Assembly (NCBI GenBank): GCA_029747015.1
Contig: JAKOGI010000146.1
Location: forward strand, 526,001-590,000
Origin: Carnegiea gigantea
Taxonomy: Eukaryota; Streptophyta; Magnoliopsida; Caryophyllales; Cactaceae
Direction: 5' to 3'
Length of the DNA stretch: 64,000 nucleotides
The notes below the pieces were generated by a model that saw only the letters and a list, made by a program, of their open reading frames with translations, did no database searches and was not told the DNA's origin. Made by a program: the position numbers and the translations under genes. Shown here piece by piece: positions 21,314 through 32,590 of the stretch (positions are counted from its first letter, which is position 1; every line of letters starts with the position of its first letter).

Positions 21314-21592
21314 TCAAATACAAGCTCCATCGATATTTACGATATATCTGATTTGGCTAATTGGGTTAAGGCCAATTTCTTCATAAGTGGTAGTTTTCCT
21401 TGGGATAAGCCCAAAGGAAAAATTAGTTGTACATCTCGCTGGAATATATCTGGGTTTCATGGAATGAGTATTTCTTTTAGAAGATTCACCGAGTTTCTCA
21501 GGCTTAGGAATAACATTCTTAACCAGATTAGTCTCTATTTCAATGAAATCGAGTTCTCGTCCAATTTCACTAATCTCGTCATCAACAGCCAT
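21314..21592 (-). pseudogene. Viral-relic coding fragment, unidentified
   Basis: A 92-codon frame with an acidic start (DDEISEIGRELDFIEIETNL) and a middle with PRYIPARCTTNFSFG. It lies where a movement-protein or coat N-terminal region would be in a caulimovirid polyprotein, but I see no diagnostic motif and leave the function open. Stops surround it. Confidence 0.4.
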
Positions 21593-22059
21593 TTGACCAC
21601 ATTTTTTATCCAGTTTTCTTCTAACTTCTTCTAAAGATACAACATTAAGATTTTCTAGCTTGATTAGGTTTATCTACTGATATATTTTTTCTTCTAATTG
21701 GACACTGTTTGTCTCTTTATTATCATCAGATAATATGTCCGGCTTATCAATAATTGCGCTCATGATTTTGTTTAATTCTTTCGAGTTCTATTCTTTTTCA
21801 AACATACTTTGTAGCTCCTCAAGATTATACAGCTTATATTTCATCATCTTTTTTTTTTTTTAGCGCCTTTTTAGCCAATTTTTCATCTGATTTTTCTCCT
21901 ACTTCTTTTTGGATTTTTATATCATACAAAGGATATAGATTTTTATTTTTTAGGTTTTGGAAAGGATATTTATGCTGGAATGAAGTACTAACACTTATAG
22001 TCGATTTTTCACTATGTCTAATTTCTTAACTAATGAAAGATCGATTACAGATAGTTACT

Positions 22060-22150
22060 TCTTAATCTCCTTAATTTCAGTTTTAATTTTAGCTAATTCT
22101 GCTTTTAATTTCAAAACTATATTAGTGATATAGTTTAACTGAGCTATTAG
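22060..22150 (-). pseudogene. Coiled-coil-coding fragment at the 5' end of the viral relic
   Basis: The minus-strand frame contains LKLKAELAKIKTEIKEIKK, an amphipathic heptad pattern, followed by a stop. In caulimovirids small proteins encoded near the 5' end often have a coiled coil (virion-associated type). That role is inferred from position only. The surrounding sequence is full of stops. Confidence 0.35.
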
Positions 22151-22291
22151 TGAAGTGGTTCCTTCTGGTGAGTGAACAACATGGAAATAATTAGGAGCAT
22201 GATAAGTAGGTAATGATTCGACTATTAAACACAGTTACTTAGCTGAATTAATCATTAACTAGCATACTTATCTTAATTATTTTTGGTTACG

Positions 22292-22305
22292 TGGCTCTGA
22301 TACGA
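22292..22305 (-). promoter_or_regulatory. tRNA-Met-type primer-binding site
   Basis: The minus strand reads TCGTATCAGAGCCA. The 3' end of plant initiator tRNA-Met pairs with TGGTATCAGAGCCA, so one base differs. This site primes minus-strand DNA synthesis in caulimovirids (and in some LTR elements). It lies upstream of all the coding fragments on the same strand, as expected. Confidence 0.75.
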
Positions 22306-22560
22306 GTTGAAAGAGGGTCTCAAGTAGTACTTATAACAAAAATTACACAAGCACAAAATTAAAATTTCTGAAAGTAAGTTTTTAAAGATTGGGGTTAAAA
22401 ATACAAATATGAAACGTTTAAAGGCTAAGATAAAAATGAAAATAGTGAACGGTCCCCTTAAAATAGTTTCCAAAGAATATTGCCCTTTTAAATATATTCT
22501 AATAACGTGATCCCCTAATTATGATTTCTATACAAAGTAGGGTATCTAGCAGTGATATTT

Positions 22561-23572
22561 CCCACTAGCATTGGTGATTTTACATGGTAAGGGTAGAGTG
22601 TGTTAGTGAAGTAGGTGGGAAGGGGCGGCCGAGTCACCTATGGTAAAGGCATAGGTCATTGGGGAGAGGATGGGTTCGTGGTGGTGGTGGCGGCGGCAGT
22701 GAGTGTTGAGGAAATATTTAACAAAAAAAATGGTATGCACAGCACAACTTTCTAATATACAAAATTATATATCGGTTTTTTTGAGTACAATTGTATTCAA
22801 GAGGATGGACTTCCTTAATTATATATCCCTTTTTAAGAGACCACCTTTTGATTCTAGTTCATTTTGTTCAACTTTTCTTTCTTTATTTTTGTCTTTAATC
22901 ATTAAAATTTTATTTTCTTTTGGCCGACAATTATTAGGTTTTCGATACGGAATCACCCAAACCCTTAACTTAATTGCATTAGACATTGGCCGCGTAGGCA
23001 TGTTCTGGGAAAGATACTACAAGTTCACATTATTTATGTGCAAGCAAGAGATGGAAATTTAATTTGATTTAGAATTTGGGTTGCACTCATTATTTATCGT
23101 GGGCTGCCGGTGTAACCCTTTAATAAGGGATCAAGCAAACCGTAGCTTATTTAATTTAATTTGATTTTTATTTGATTTTGGTTTATTTGATAACCAATTG
23201 GAATAATTTGGGTTAAGTTAATAGCGACACTTTGACCTTTGGCATTATTTTATTCATTTCGATTTAATTTTATCATTTTCATTTTTGGCTTTGATGGCTA
23301 AATGATGTAATTTTCTTTTTCAGCCATTCACAGCAACATTTTTTTATTTGTGACTTAGCCTTATTGTAGTTGATACATTTATTTATTATTTTCTTGACTT
23401 CCAATTGCACCCAAAAGATATTTATGGGCTTTCTAAGTAGTACTTTAAAGATATTTGGTCCATTTTTTAGACTTAGGTATTTGAGAGATTTGTCTTTTTG
23501 AGGAGGCTACTTTACATTTTGAAGGGTTTGAATTTATTTGGCTCGAGTTTGGTTCATTTTATTAGGGTTTTG
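22561..23572. other. Flanking DNA, no gene seen
   Basis: Contains a short GGTGGTGGTGGCGGCGG simple repeat (22679-22697) and AT-rich text with TTTGATTT runs. The long frame at 22703-23062 is hydrophobic and of biased composition, with no motif. It ends at the AAAAG target site of the Tat element and continues at 52448. Confidence 0.5.
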
Positions 23573-23577
23573 AAAAG

Positions 23578-24058
23578 TGTTTTCGAAATTTCTTGGATTG
23601 CTGAGGATGACGTGGGATGAGAACATGCTTATGTGATGGCACGTACGAAATGTCTATTGGTCTTCTCCTCGAATGCTAAACCTGCAAAAAGGGCGCCTTC
23701 GGGTTGAGATCTGGGGAATGTCTCTCCGATTGTCAAGTCAATGGAGGGTCCCAGCAAAAGACAAAACAGCATAGAGAGAAAGTTTATGAGGAATGAGGGA
23801 ATGTGCCAGAAAGCGAGCCTTTTTTCCGAGGTAGGAGGGGTATTTATAACTCCTGTAGCGAGGGGGTAAAATAGTAATTTCAAGCTGGACGTTAACCTAA
23901 TGGGTTGCTGGATTGTTTGCTCCGTTGTGCTCTTAGCTAAGGCCACAAGGGTCCCATCCGAATTTGCTACCCCCAGTTAGGCGTAGCCCATGATTGCGCA
24001 TATGGGGGCCCACCCGGGAAATCATATTTTTGGGATCATTTAGCCCCTCACATTTTGC
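23578..24058 (-). repeat. Tat 3' LTR (481 bp)
   Basis: Matches 51979-52442 along its whole length, for example through TGATGGCACGTACGAAA and TCAATGGAGGGTCCCAGCAA. The minus strand starts TGATCC and ends AAAACA. GAGGGGCTAAA directly before the start (24059-24069) is the polypurine tract. Confidence 0.93.
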
Positions 24059-24076
24059 CTGTACGTTGAACCAGAC
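24059..24076 (-). promoter_or_regulatory. Tat polypurine tract
   Basis: The minus strand ends in GTGAGGGGCTAAA immediately before the TG of the 3' LTR. A purine-rich stretch here primes plus-strand DNA synthesis. Confidence 0.65.
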
Positions 24077-24267
24077 GAGTAGTCATGTGAAATACAGAAT
24101 GCGTCCATGGTAAAAAGATTATCGGCTAACCTCGGGAAATAGCTCACTGATTATCTGAGCACCCTATCCCAGATTGACGCTTGGCCATCAACTTTAGGTC
24201 CGGTAGACTTTGGAGCAACCTAGTTCCTAAGGCTGGACGGTGGCCTGGGAAACCATCCACTTTCAGT

Positions 24268-24870
24268 GTATAAAATGAGGTTGCTAAGAGCTGTATTCCA
24301 ACTTTCGTGTGCAAGTTTCATTTTTACAAAAGATTTCCCATTATTGTGTTTCCTCGTTCTTTGAAGACGGATGAGATGGCCCTCTACGTCCTAAAAAACT
24401 TCAAATGGGACCGGAGAGCGGTTGCCTTCCCTCCTTTACCTCTCTCATATGATTATAAGGATATGTTCCCCGATTTTGATCTTGCCGCGGCTAAGGAGGT
24501 GGCCCGGAACTTTCTTCTTTCTGAGATACCCAAGGTTGTATTATGCACGATGCTTCTCACCGATACCATGAAGCTGGGTGTGCTATGCGAAGGCATGGTC
24601 AAGACAATAGAGTCGGCCCTGGTGGAGTTGCAGTAGAGCACCTTCGAGGAGTGGGTGTGGCGCAACAGGGGCAATATCCTACGACCCCATCGTCCACAGA
24701 CAGACAGCGACTAGGTAGAGGGTTTGAGGTCTGGTGATGCATCTCTCCTTCCCAGTGATGATGGTGATGAGTAATGTTTAGGCCCCATTGCAACCTTTAT
24801 CATGCTCTTTCCTTTCTTCTCATCTTGTCTCTCTCTTTTTTTTTTAGCCAGCGTGCACTCCTTAAATTTC
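24268..24870 (+). pseudogene. Antisense unit 1: small ORF of unknown function in the Tat element
   Basis: The plus strand is opposite to gag-pol. A TATA box (GTATAAAATGAGG) lies at 24269-24281. The ORF has VFPRSLKTDEMALYVLKNFK, then DMFPDFDLAAAKEVARNFLL and LGVLCEGMVKTIESALVELQ, a TAG, and after the break an acidic tail (SGDASLPSDDGDE). It is clearly related to unit 2 (25404-25722), about one third identical over 100 residues. Where unit 2 starts MVFPDF, this copy reads IVFP, so the start ATG is lost, although an upstream in-frame ATG exists. AATAATAAAATG near 24870 could be a poly(A) signal. I recognise no known domain. It is presumably an accessory gene of the retrotransposon. Confidence 0.55.
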
Positions 24871-24899
24871 AATAATAAAATGTTGACTTTTTCTTCATG

Positions 24900-25190
24900 G
24901 CTTCACCTTTGGGTTATGCTTGTTTAATCTGGCCTGCGGGCCATGCTATAAGGAAGTGGTCCTTTGGTGTTGCCCTCAGTTCAGCCATCTTCGAAGGCTA
25001 AGGGTGACGTACGGCTTGCGGGCTGTCGCCAAGGAGGCTCGACTTCTGGGGCCATAGACATAGCAAGCGGCCTTTGGGCCCTGTTATAGGACCCTCGGCT
25101 GTGCGACGGTGCAAAGTCATGGCCGTCAATGCCTAGGCTATGCTACAGGGTTGCGAGCCCCCTTTGGGGGGTTAAAGATGCGCCAAGGAG
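24900..25190. repeat. Degenerate hairpin repeat array 1
   Basis: GC-rich text with GGCCTGCGGGCCATGCTATA, GGCCTTTGGGCC and GAGCCCCCTTTGGGGGGTTA. These are diverged units of the family seen clearly at 26030-26500 and 41150-41885. It lies directly downstream of antisense unit 1. Confidence 0.6.
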
Positions 25191-25403
25191 ATTTTGAGTA
25201 TTTAGGTGCCACGTGGCAAGGGCTAAGTGGCGTTTCAGTTCTATAACCACTTCGGGGGGTGTGTCATCCTTTACTCTCCCACTCCTCTCTAGAAGGATGG
25301 GGTTGGATCCTCCATAGAAGGTCACTTGATCACTGTTCCAAATCCTTTTAAAGAGAGAGAAACGAGTTTTCTAGAGAAAGAGAGTCTCTACTCTTTTCTA
25401 CAT

Positions 25404-25722
25404 CATGGTGTTTCCCGACTTCCTTAGCACCGAGCAGGCGGCTAACCACATTAGGGAAACTTTCAAGTGACACTTGAGGGGGGTTACGCGCCCTCCTCGG
25501 CTGCTTCCCAAGAACTATCAAGATCTTTGCCCATACTTCGACCTTGCCGTGGTTGAGGAAGTTGCCCGGGACTTCTGCATTCTCGAGATGATCCAGGCCG
25601 TCTTCTATGCTATGGTGGTCAACGAGGCTTTGGAGCTGGGTGTCTTGAGTGGGGATTTGGCTGAGCATTTGAAGTCGGCCCTCGAGGGTCTGCAGTGGTA
25701 CATGCCTGAAGCTTGGCTATAG
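25404..25722 (+). pseudogene. Antisense unit 2: paralogue of the small unknown ORF
   Basis: Starts MVFPDFLSTEQAANHIRETF at the ATG of 25404. A TGA near 25468 follows FK, where unit 1 has a Trp codon; the frame then resumes with PKNYQDLCPYFDLAVVEEVA, FYAMVVNEALELGVLSGDL and GLQWYMPEAWL. The leader (25335-25380) shares CTTTTAAAGAGAGAGAAAC and TTTTCTAGAGA with the leader of unit 3 (26665-26700). The motif 'P.FDLA...EVAR.F....I..V...M.....LGVL' is shared with unit 1. Its function is unknown. The stop makes this copy defective. Confidence 0.55.
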
Positions 25723-26029
25723 CTTGATAAACACACCCTTCTATGGGCGCAACACTGTAGATAGGTCAATCCAGGAGTGGGGTCGGGAAAGGCAAGCGGT
25801 TAAGAGGAGAGCTCAGGGTCGAGTGACGCTCCACCCCCTTCTAGCAATGAGGAGTAGTCATAGGTTTTTATTGTGTCTTACCCCCTTCATTTTCGTTCTT
25901 TCTCCTTGAAAGGTCATTCTGTAATTACCTGCGAAGGCAATGAAAATTCATTCCTTTACACAAGGACTTAGTTTCTTCATGAAATGCTTTATGTTTTTCT
26001 CCTTATAATATTTCGACAAAGGTGTTAAA

Positions 26030-26500
26030 GCGTGGCCCCTTCTGGGCCGTACTTGAGGATCTTTAGCCCCTTTTGGGGGTTAAAGGCGTAGCGATCGGGC
26101 CCTAGGTCGTGCTGTTGCACCCTTTAGCTAGGGAGCTAAAGGTATAGTGACTGGCCTCTAGGCCATGCTATTAGACCCTTAATCCCTTTCGGGGGCTAAA
26201 GGTGTAGGCCTCAGTCCTAGGCCGTGCTTGAGGACCCTTTGCCCCTTTGGGAGCCGAAGGTATAGCGATTAGCCCTTAGGCTATGCTTGAGGACTTTTAG
26301 CTCCTTTTTGGGGCTAAAGTATAGCGACCGGCCCCTAGGCCGCGCAGTACATCCTTAGCCCCTCTTGCGGCCAGGGGTGTAGTGACCGGCCTTTGGACCG
26401 TGCCGTAAATTCTAAACCCCTTTGGGGGCCGAGAGTGTAGCGAGAGACCCCTAGGCTGTGCCATAAGACCCTTAGCCCTTTTGGGGAATAAGGGTGTGTT
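26030..26500. repeat. Hairpin tandem array 2, about 8 units of ~60 bp
   Basis: Units carry TTAGCCCCTTTTGGGGGTTAA-type inverted repeats and GTATAGCGACCGGCCCCTAGG. Two stems per unit can form: TAGCCCC/GGGGCTA and CGGCC/GGCCG. It follows antisense unit 2. Confidence 0.85.
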
Positions 26501-26605
26501 GGGCCATTCAGCGTGTTTGGCTACCATGTGTTATGTACTTAGTCGCCTCCTGGCTACCCAGGTGCGTAGGGAGGTGAGTCGCCCCTTCGTCTCCTCACTC
26601 TTCTC

Positions 26606-29077
26606 TCATATAAAGGGAGTTGGATTTCTTGGGTGGAAGTCATTTCAACATGCCCCTAAACCTTCTTAAAGAGAGAAACAGGTTTTCTAGAGAGAGACTC
26701 TGCCTCCTTCCTCATCCTTCTTCAAACTCACTACAGCATCTTCAAACTCCTCCTTTGAATCTTCAAAGGGATTGTGTGTATCTTCAACCTCATCTTCAAT
26801 CTCCACTTTTATTCCCTTCCATTTTAGTAGGTACGCTCCTTCGTACCTCCCTTGAAGGTTGTGTTTGCATTGTACTATTTAATTATGTCTTCTTCGTGTT
26901 CATCAAGTGGGACTATCCCTGAGAGGTCGGCTGACCCCTAGATGGAGGGCTACCATCCTCAGTTTTTGAGCCTCCCAGCATTAATTGATGGCCTGGTGGT
27001 GGCGTTGTGTTCCTTTGAAAAACAAGTTTAGGGAACCTAAAAAGATTCCTTATGTCGTGCTGATACACGAGCCTGACACCCCTTCATGGTGTAGCTGCGA
27101 ATACTCCTCTACTCCTAGCATTCTTAGTATTGAGAAGGAAGTTATTTGTCCATGGAAAGTTGATGTGGCTGTTTCCCACATGATTGATGTCCAGGAACAC
27201 AAGCTAGCCAGGACAAAGACGATTCTTCGATTGAAGACCCCTAACGAACTCATGGCCAAAGAGTATTATGAAGGTAACTCTCACTCTTCCTTGGGTTCAC
27301 ATAGGATGGGTGTAGATGTGGCGACGGCCAGCACTAGTTCTTCCACAAGGGGGAGCGAGAGAGGTTTGTCCAGTTCCTGCCCATCGTTTTCCCGTTCCAA
27401 GAGAGGCCGCGCTCAAGAAGAGCTAATCTACGAAGTTGCCTCGAAGGGAACGGTCTTCTCAGGGGATCCCAAACATTCAAACCTCAAGATGGGCTGTGCC
27501 CCCATTTCCCCAACCTTAGGGTCGTGGGCACCCTGAAAAGGCTGGCATTGGAGGAGAAGTATCTCATGCTGCAGTGTATAGGTTCATCATTCCTGATGCT
27601 GACGCCACTATAAATAGGCCACTCCCAAGATGTATAGCAATCTACCGAGCGACCTTCTCTACGGCCTAAGGTTTCTGCTCTACTCGGTCATCGTGGAGAT
27701 TTTGATTAAATATGAGTTAGTGTCCGTGCAAATTATGCCCACATCCTGACACAATGTTTGCTATTTTATCACAACGTGCGAACTGCGTGGGTTGTCTTGC
27801 ATAGGCCATGCCTTTGGATTAATTCACACAATCCAGAGGGCCCTGAGCGAGGCCGGGGACACTGGGTGGTACAACTTTAATAACAGGAAAGTCTTCATAA
27901 CGGCAATTGAAAAGAAGTCTATGTTAACTGGAAGTATGACTTTCTTTTTGATCACCGTGAGACGGGTTGGGGGGATCTTCCGGATTGGAACGACGGGAAG
28001 CTAGTGCACAGCCCTTTTGGGGAGCCAACTACAGAGGAAACAAGGATGGCCTGCTACTTCCATTATTATGTGTTCGAAGACGACCGTCCAAAGCCAACTT
28101 CCTCTTTCATGTCTAGGATAGTGGGCGTAGGGAAAGAGTCGGAGCGCAAGCAGAGCAAATCAAGTGAGAGGGAGCCTCTGAATTGGCTTTCCAAGCTATC
28201 TTACCTTGAAAATGACTTCTTTCTTACAGCTGCCGGCCTCCTCATACTTAAGAATTATTCCAAGCTACTTCGCGTCCCTCCTTTGTGGTATTTTCCTCTT
28301 AGCTCTGACCTGACTTTCTTTTGTCTTGTGCAGAGCACGGTTGGGAGATGCTTTCATCCTTGGAGAGTAGGCAGGCCACTGAAGAAGAGATCGCTACTGA
28401 AAATGAAAGGTGCCGTGAGGAGGAAAGGTGCGTCAAGACTCAGGAGAGAAAGGTTTGTCTAATGGTTGCTGGGTCGCTTTTCTTTGTAGCCTTTCATGAA
28501 CATAAGGGTTAGCATACCCTTTTTTGTAGGCGCCAAGTTTGGCACTGTGCGACCGAAGACCCCCTATTATGTCTTTGAGTATCCCTCGTGCAGATGCGCA
28601 CAAGCACCCGCGCACGGAAGAGGGACAAGAGGCGGCCGTGGCTTCTGCTTCCACTTTCCTAAGGACCGAGCCACCTCCCTCCAAAGGCACGGGATTGAGC
28701 AGTCGTCCCCATAAAGCAGGTCCGGGGAGCACTCAGCCCCCAATGAGGCACTGAAATCTCCCTCTGTGGGCGATTCACGGGAAAGCCCACAAGCTACCTA
28801 ACTGCCTGTCGGGGAGGCCTTGGTGAACACCTAAGCAAGGGCCATGGACTTCTTGGAGACTGACCTCTTCACCAAGCCTGCCTGGGTGGAAAACCTGGCC
28901 AAGTCCTAGACCCTGTCTCCTACTGGCTCGGCGGAGCCACCCAAGGTCATCGAGGAGCAGGTGGCCATTGTTGAGGTAAGGATGAGTCTCTCTCTACTCT
29001 TTTCCTCCTTATTGCCTTCTTTTCTTTGTCTAACCTTACTGAGTTGCTTGCTAGGCCTTTGCCCGAGCGTTGAAGGC
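26606..29077 (+). pseudogene. Antisense unit 3, 5' part: ORF with a 'putative gypsy type transposon'-like domain
   Basis: The plus strand has a TATA box (CTCATATAAAGGG, 26605-26617) and a first ATG near 26887 (SSSCSSSGTIPERSADP). The open frame at 26985-27536 holds REPKKIPYVVLIHEPDTP, and a Ser-rich segment follows. At 27650-28060 three frames give LLYGLRFLLYSVIVEILIKY, then IGHAFGLIHTIQRALSEAGD with WYNFNNRKVF, and YDFLFDHRETGWGDLPDW. Together these follow the order of the PF04195-type domain ('putative gypsy type transposon'). Downstream are Glu/Arg-rich coiled-coil segments (QATEEEIATENERCREEERC). An intron with GAG/GTAAGG and CTTGCTAG/GCC borders spans about 28976-29055. The exon after it is cut at 29077 by the Athila insertion and resumes at 40291. 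There are several stops and frameshifts. Antisense ORFs between integrase and 3' LTR are known in Tat elements. Confidence 0.6.
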
Positions 29078-31397
29078 TACAAAGCTTGTCATAGAGCTAC
29101 AAATTAAACCACTACTTTGATTTATAAATAAGATTTATAGCATAGGAAAGTGCGGATCGGTCCCACGAGGAAAGATTTTGGTAGTAAGCTAGTTTAAGTC
29201 TAATTAATTTTACTACTCTAATTTGTTTTACTTCCTGTTTATATTACTAAAACAAATCAAATTAAACGAGTAAAAATCTGAAAAAATTATGTAATATTGG
29301 CCCTAAATATTCTAAATTTAATTCTAGAAATAAAAACAGTAAATAGCTATCTTAAATATTCTGAAAAAATAAAAACAGAAATGATCACACAATATTAGAC
29401 TGAAAATTAAAATAAAAAATAACAAGTAGAAAACTAATATTAAAAATCACAAAAAGTAATCTAAATTTAAGTTTATGACTTTATATATCCAAAATTATAT
29501 GTAACTAAATTCAGAAAAATTAAAATAGAAAATTAACTACAGAAAATTAAAACAAAAATAAAATATGAAATTAGAGAAATAATAAACTACACTGATGTAA
29601 ATATGACAATAAGTAATAAAAGTACCCAGATTTTAGCATATAATTTTTTGGACTTAATAAAACCCTAAAAACATAAAATATAAATTAAAAACATAATTTT
29701 CATATTTACTAAAATAAAAACCTACACATATCCAATTCACGAAATAATTCTGAAAAATTATCAAATAACTTTAGAATATTTCAAAATTAAATGGAGGAAA
29801 ATTAGGATACTATATAAACCCTAAAATGGAATAAAATATGAAAAAAAGGCACAAAAGAGACTATTTCTAGCCTAATTTCTAACAAACCGTTTAATAAATG
29901 GCAAAAAAGAATAGAAAATAAATCTGAAAATTATAATCACACTAAAAATCAAAATATAACTGATCTAAAATTTCTAAGACACTCTTAAAAGACTACTCTT
30001 TTTTGGGGGGGGGAGAATGAGATTTATATTAAAGCTTATACATTTAAGAATTAAAATTGACAAACTAAAGAAATTAACTAAACAACAACAAATAATTACC
30101 AAAGATACCAAATCTATGAAAAATACCTAGCATAATCTATATCCACTATGCAAATTAATATTCATTATCAACATACAAATCGATTAATCTACAAGCTAGG
30201 CTATAGAAGACACCCATTAGCAGATCTTCCCTGTTTTTCCGTATATTTTAGTTTCTTTAGGTCAAGCCCTAATAGAAATCCTACTAGCTTTGATAACCCT
30301 AGCGCCAGCATAAGAATTTAATCAAACTAGAGTATTAACTATTAGAAAAACATCATGTAATGCCTTGTAAGCAATTTACTAGCAAATTGATTTAACAAAG
30401 ATTTATAACGATTATCTAATTAAAAGAGATGAGTTTGACCCATCCATAATCAATTGGGGTGATATTAATGCCTTAAAGATTATAACTTTTACGTACTAAA
30501 GCCCTTTAAACTATTATATGAATTCGTATTAAACAAATTAGCATGCATTCTAATTAATCTAATGCGAATATCATAAACGATAAATACTAATCGTTATAGA
30601 ATCATGAATAAAAATCAACCAGACAATAAAGCATAAAACTTGTTTCAAAATAATTAATTTAGCATTGCTTCAAATAGATTATACTAAGTACAAGGAAATT
30701 ACTTACCCATTTTAGCAATAAAATCATAATAATTAACCAAAGATTTCATGTTTAGCACTAAATTAACCTTAAAAAAATAAAAATAAAACAAAATAAAAAC
30801 AAAAAAAAATAGCAACAAAATACCACTACTTAGCTTTGATGACAGGAGATGATGATCACGATCGATGATGATGTTGATGTGTGGTGGCTATCGATGATGC
30901 TGATGATATGAGGGAGTTGAATGGAATCTTGAGATGAAGAGAGGAGATGGCGTGAGGTTGGCGAGGCGTGGAGATGGGGAGGCTACTTGGTGGGTGGATG
31001 AGAAAAATAGATGAGGGGTTGATGTTAAAAAGGGGGTTAGGCGTGAGGGATATTGAGGGAGAAGGTAGGGCTTTTTTTTTATAGTATTATTCTACGAGGT
31101 TTTTCTCTTTGGACTCTTCTCTTCCAAGTCTTATCGTTTTTCTTCAATTAGGAGTAATAATTTTGTAATCTTAGCCCGAATAAATCATTATAAAAATAAT
31201 AATTTTTCATAAATCATTATTTTTGGACCGATTTGATAACTCAGCATGTATAATCCGAACTTCAACGCCGTCTTTTCCCCTCTTTATTTTATTAACGCTT
31301 AACCTAAAAAATATATAAAATAAAGAAATTAGACGAAATAATATATATAATATAATCAAAATAATTACTAAAACAATGCATAATTTATGACTTAACA
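29078..31397 (-). repeat. Athila 3' LTR
   Basis: Matches 37974-40290 throughout. The minus strand begins TGTTAAG at 31397; the other end has TA instead of the terminal CA partner TG (TACAAAGC at 29078). It contains A-rich AT repeats and a promoter-like pyrimidine/TATA region near 31080-31350, but no ORF. Confidence 0.95.
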
Positions 31398-31412
31398 AAT
31401 TCCCCCACACTT
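31398..31412 (-). promoter_or_regulatory. Athila polypurine tract
   Basis: The minus strand reads AGTGTGGGGGAATT directly before the LTR's TGTTAAG. A G-run of this kind is the plus-strand primer of Athila elements. Confidence 0.75.
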
Positions 31413-32590
31413 AGACTTTGGACGTCCTCATGCAAAGCCTAAAAACTAACTCTCTTTCTTTTTTATAAAGTTTTGCATAAATATGATATTTATACTAGGT
31501 ATTGGCATACTTTAAAAACAATTTCATTTAAAAATTATTTAGTTTTCCTTCCAACAAGTGAATAACTACTAAATATCCAACTACCATTAAAGAGTTTCTT
31601 TGTCAGTCTCACAACATTTCTTTAATGAAGTAACAAGAGCAATAATCATTCATCTCTTTTAAGCACGTATACATCGATCAAGAGGTCTAAAAAGTTTGTG
31701 ATAGAAAAGTTGAATTATGGTATGCTATAGAGACAATTAAACTAGAAGGAATAACTCGTTGAAATTGATCTAAACACGCCTTACAATTTTTTTCTCTTTG
31801 TTTTTTTCAAACCCAATTGTGCACATATTCGAGGCTCATATAGGTCTTAGAAATTAAATACTCCCTGTCTCACACTCACCCGAATAGAGGTGTTGGAGTT
31901 AATTATTTATTCTCATCACTATTTTATTTTTTTACTGACTATTAGTTTGGTACGAGTCATTGATCGGCCCAAAAAGGGACATGGTTCTTCCAATCATGGG
32001 TTACTCCATACATAAGGCTCAACTTGAAACCTAAACTTAAGGTGCCAAGCCACTTACTCCTACCCATGTTAGTAATCTAACTTTTTTCTTTTCTTTTTTT
32101 TTTTTTAAGACACGAAAAGTCACAATTTTAATGAGTTATTCTACTAATTCAATAGTCTAGGAAATGGATTAGGTCATTTTATTACCTCGAAAACGGCCAT
32201 ATAACATGATCAAATAGAATGGATAATCATGACAATTACTCATTAAAGAGATATATAAGGATCAACTCAAACTTCTCTGAATGATAGTTGGCATGTTCAA
32301 AAGTCCTCACTCATAGAAGAATAAACTAAAAATAGCTAAAAAAAATTTTAAGCAAAAAAGCCTAGCATAACCTCATAGTCACATATTATTTATAAGAAAA
32401 TCGTAATTTTTTTTTTTCAAGAATTAATACTGTAGAAACTAAATGCAGGATGCACCCTCCCACACTTAATGCATGCATTGTCTCTAATGCATGCAAAAAG
32501 ATTAAAATAATAAAGATAAAAGTAAAATTAAATGTATACTTTCCTTAAAAAAAATATCGGGTTGCCTCCCAACCAGCGCCATTGTTTACT
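31413..32590 (-). other. Athila post-integrase spacer without env-like ORF
   Basis: About 1.2 kb of AT-rich sequence between the integrase and the polypurine tract. Some Athila elements carry an envelope-like gene here; none is readable in this copy. Confidence 0.6.

Larger units (their letters stand above)
16080..22560 (-). mobile_element. Endogenous caulimovirid-like (pararetrovirus) relic
   Basis: Read on the minus strand the order is: leader, tRNA-Met-type primer site (22292-22305), a coiled-coil-coding stretch, unidentified coding fragments, coat-like C-terminal region with a damaged zinc knuckle (about 20380-20835), acidic segment, aspartic protease, reverse transcriptase with YIDD, RNase H, a further short ORF, a TATA box and an AATAAA. 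No integrase is seen and I found no direct LTRs around it, which argues against a Ty3/gypsy or Copia element. That order and the terminal promoter/poly(A) arrangement fit a linearised Caulimoviridae genome of about 6.5 kb. Every ORF is broken, so it is a fossil. I cannot assign a genus. Confidence 0.75.

Noticed and set aside
16080..22560. Interpretation as a Ty1/copia or Ty3/gypsy LTR element because of the tRNA-Met primer site
   Set aside because: No integrase, no direct LTRs (the candidate flank is inverted), and domain order and terminal promoter fit a pararetrovirus better. Not fully excluded without phylogeny.
22703..23062. 119-codon frame as a host gene
   Set aside because: Phe/Leu/Ser-rich translation of AT-rich DNA with an equally open opposite strand.
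26985..27536. 183-codon frame as an independent host gene
   Set aside because: It lies inside the Tat element between matching LTRs and belongs to its antisense ORF.
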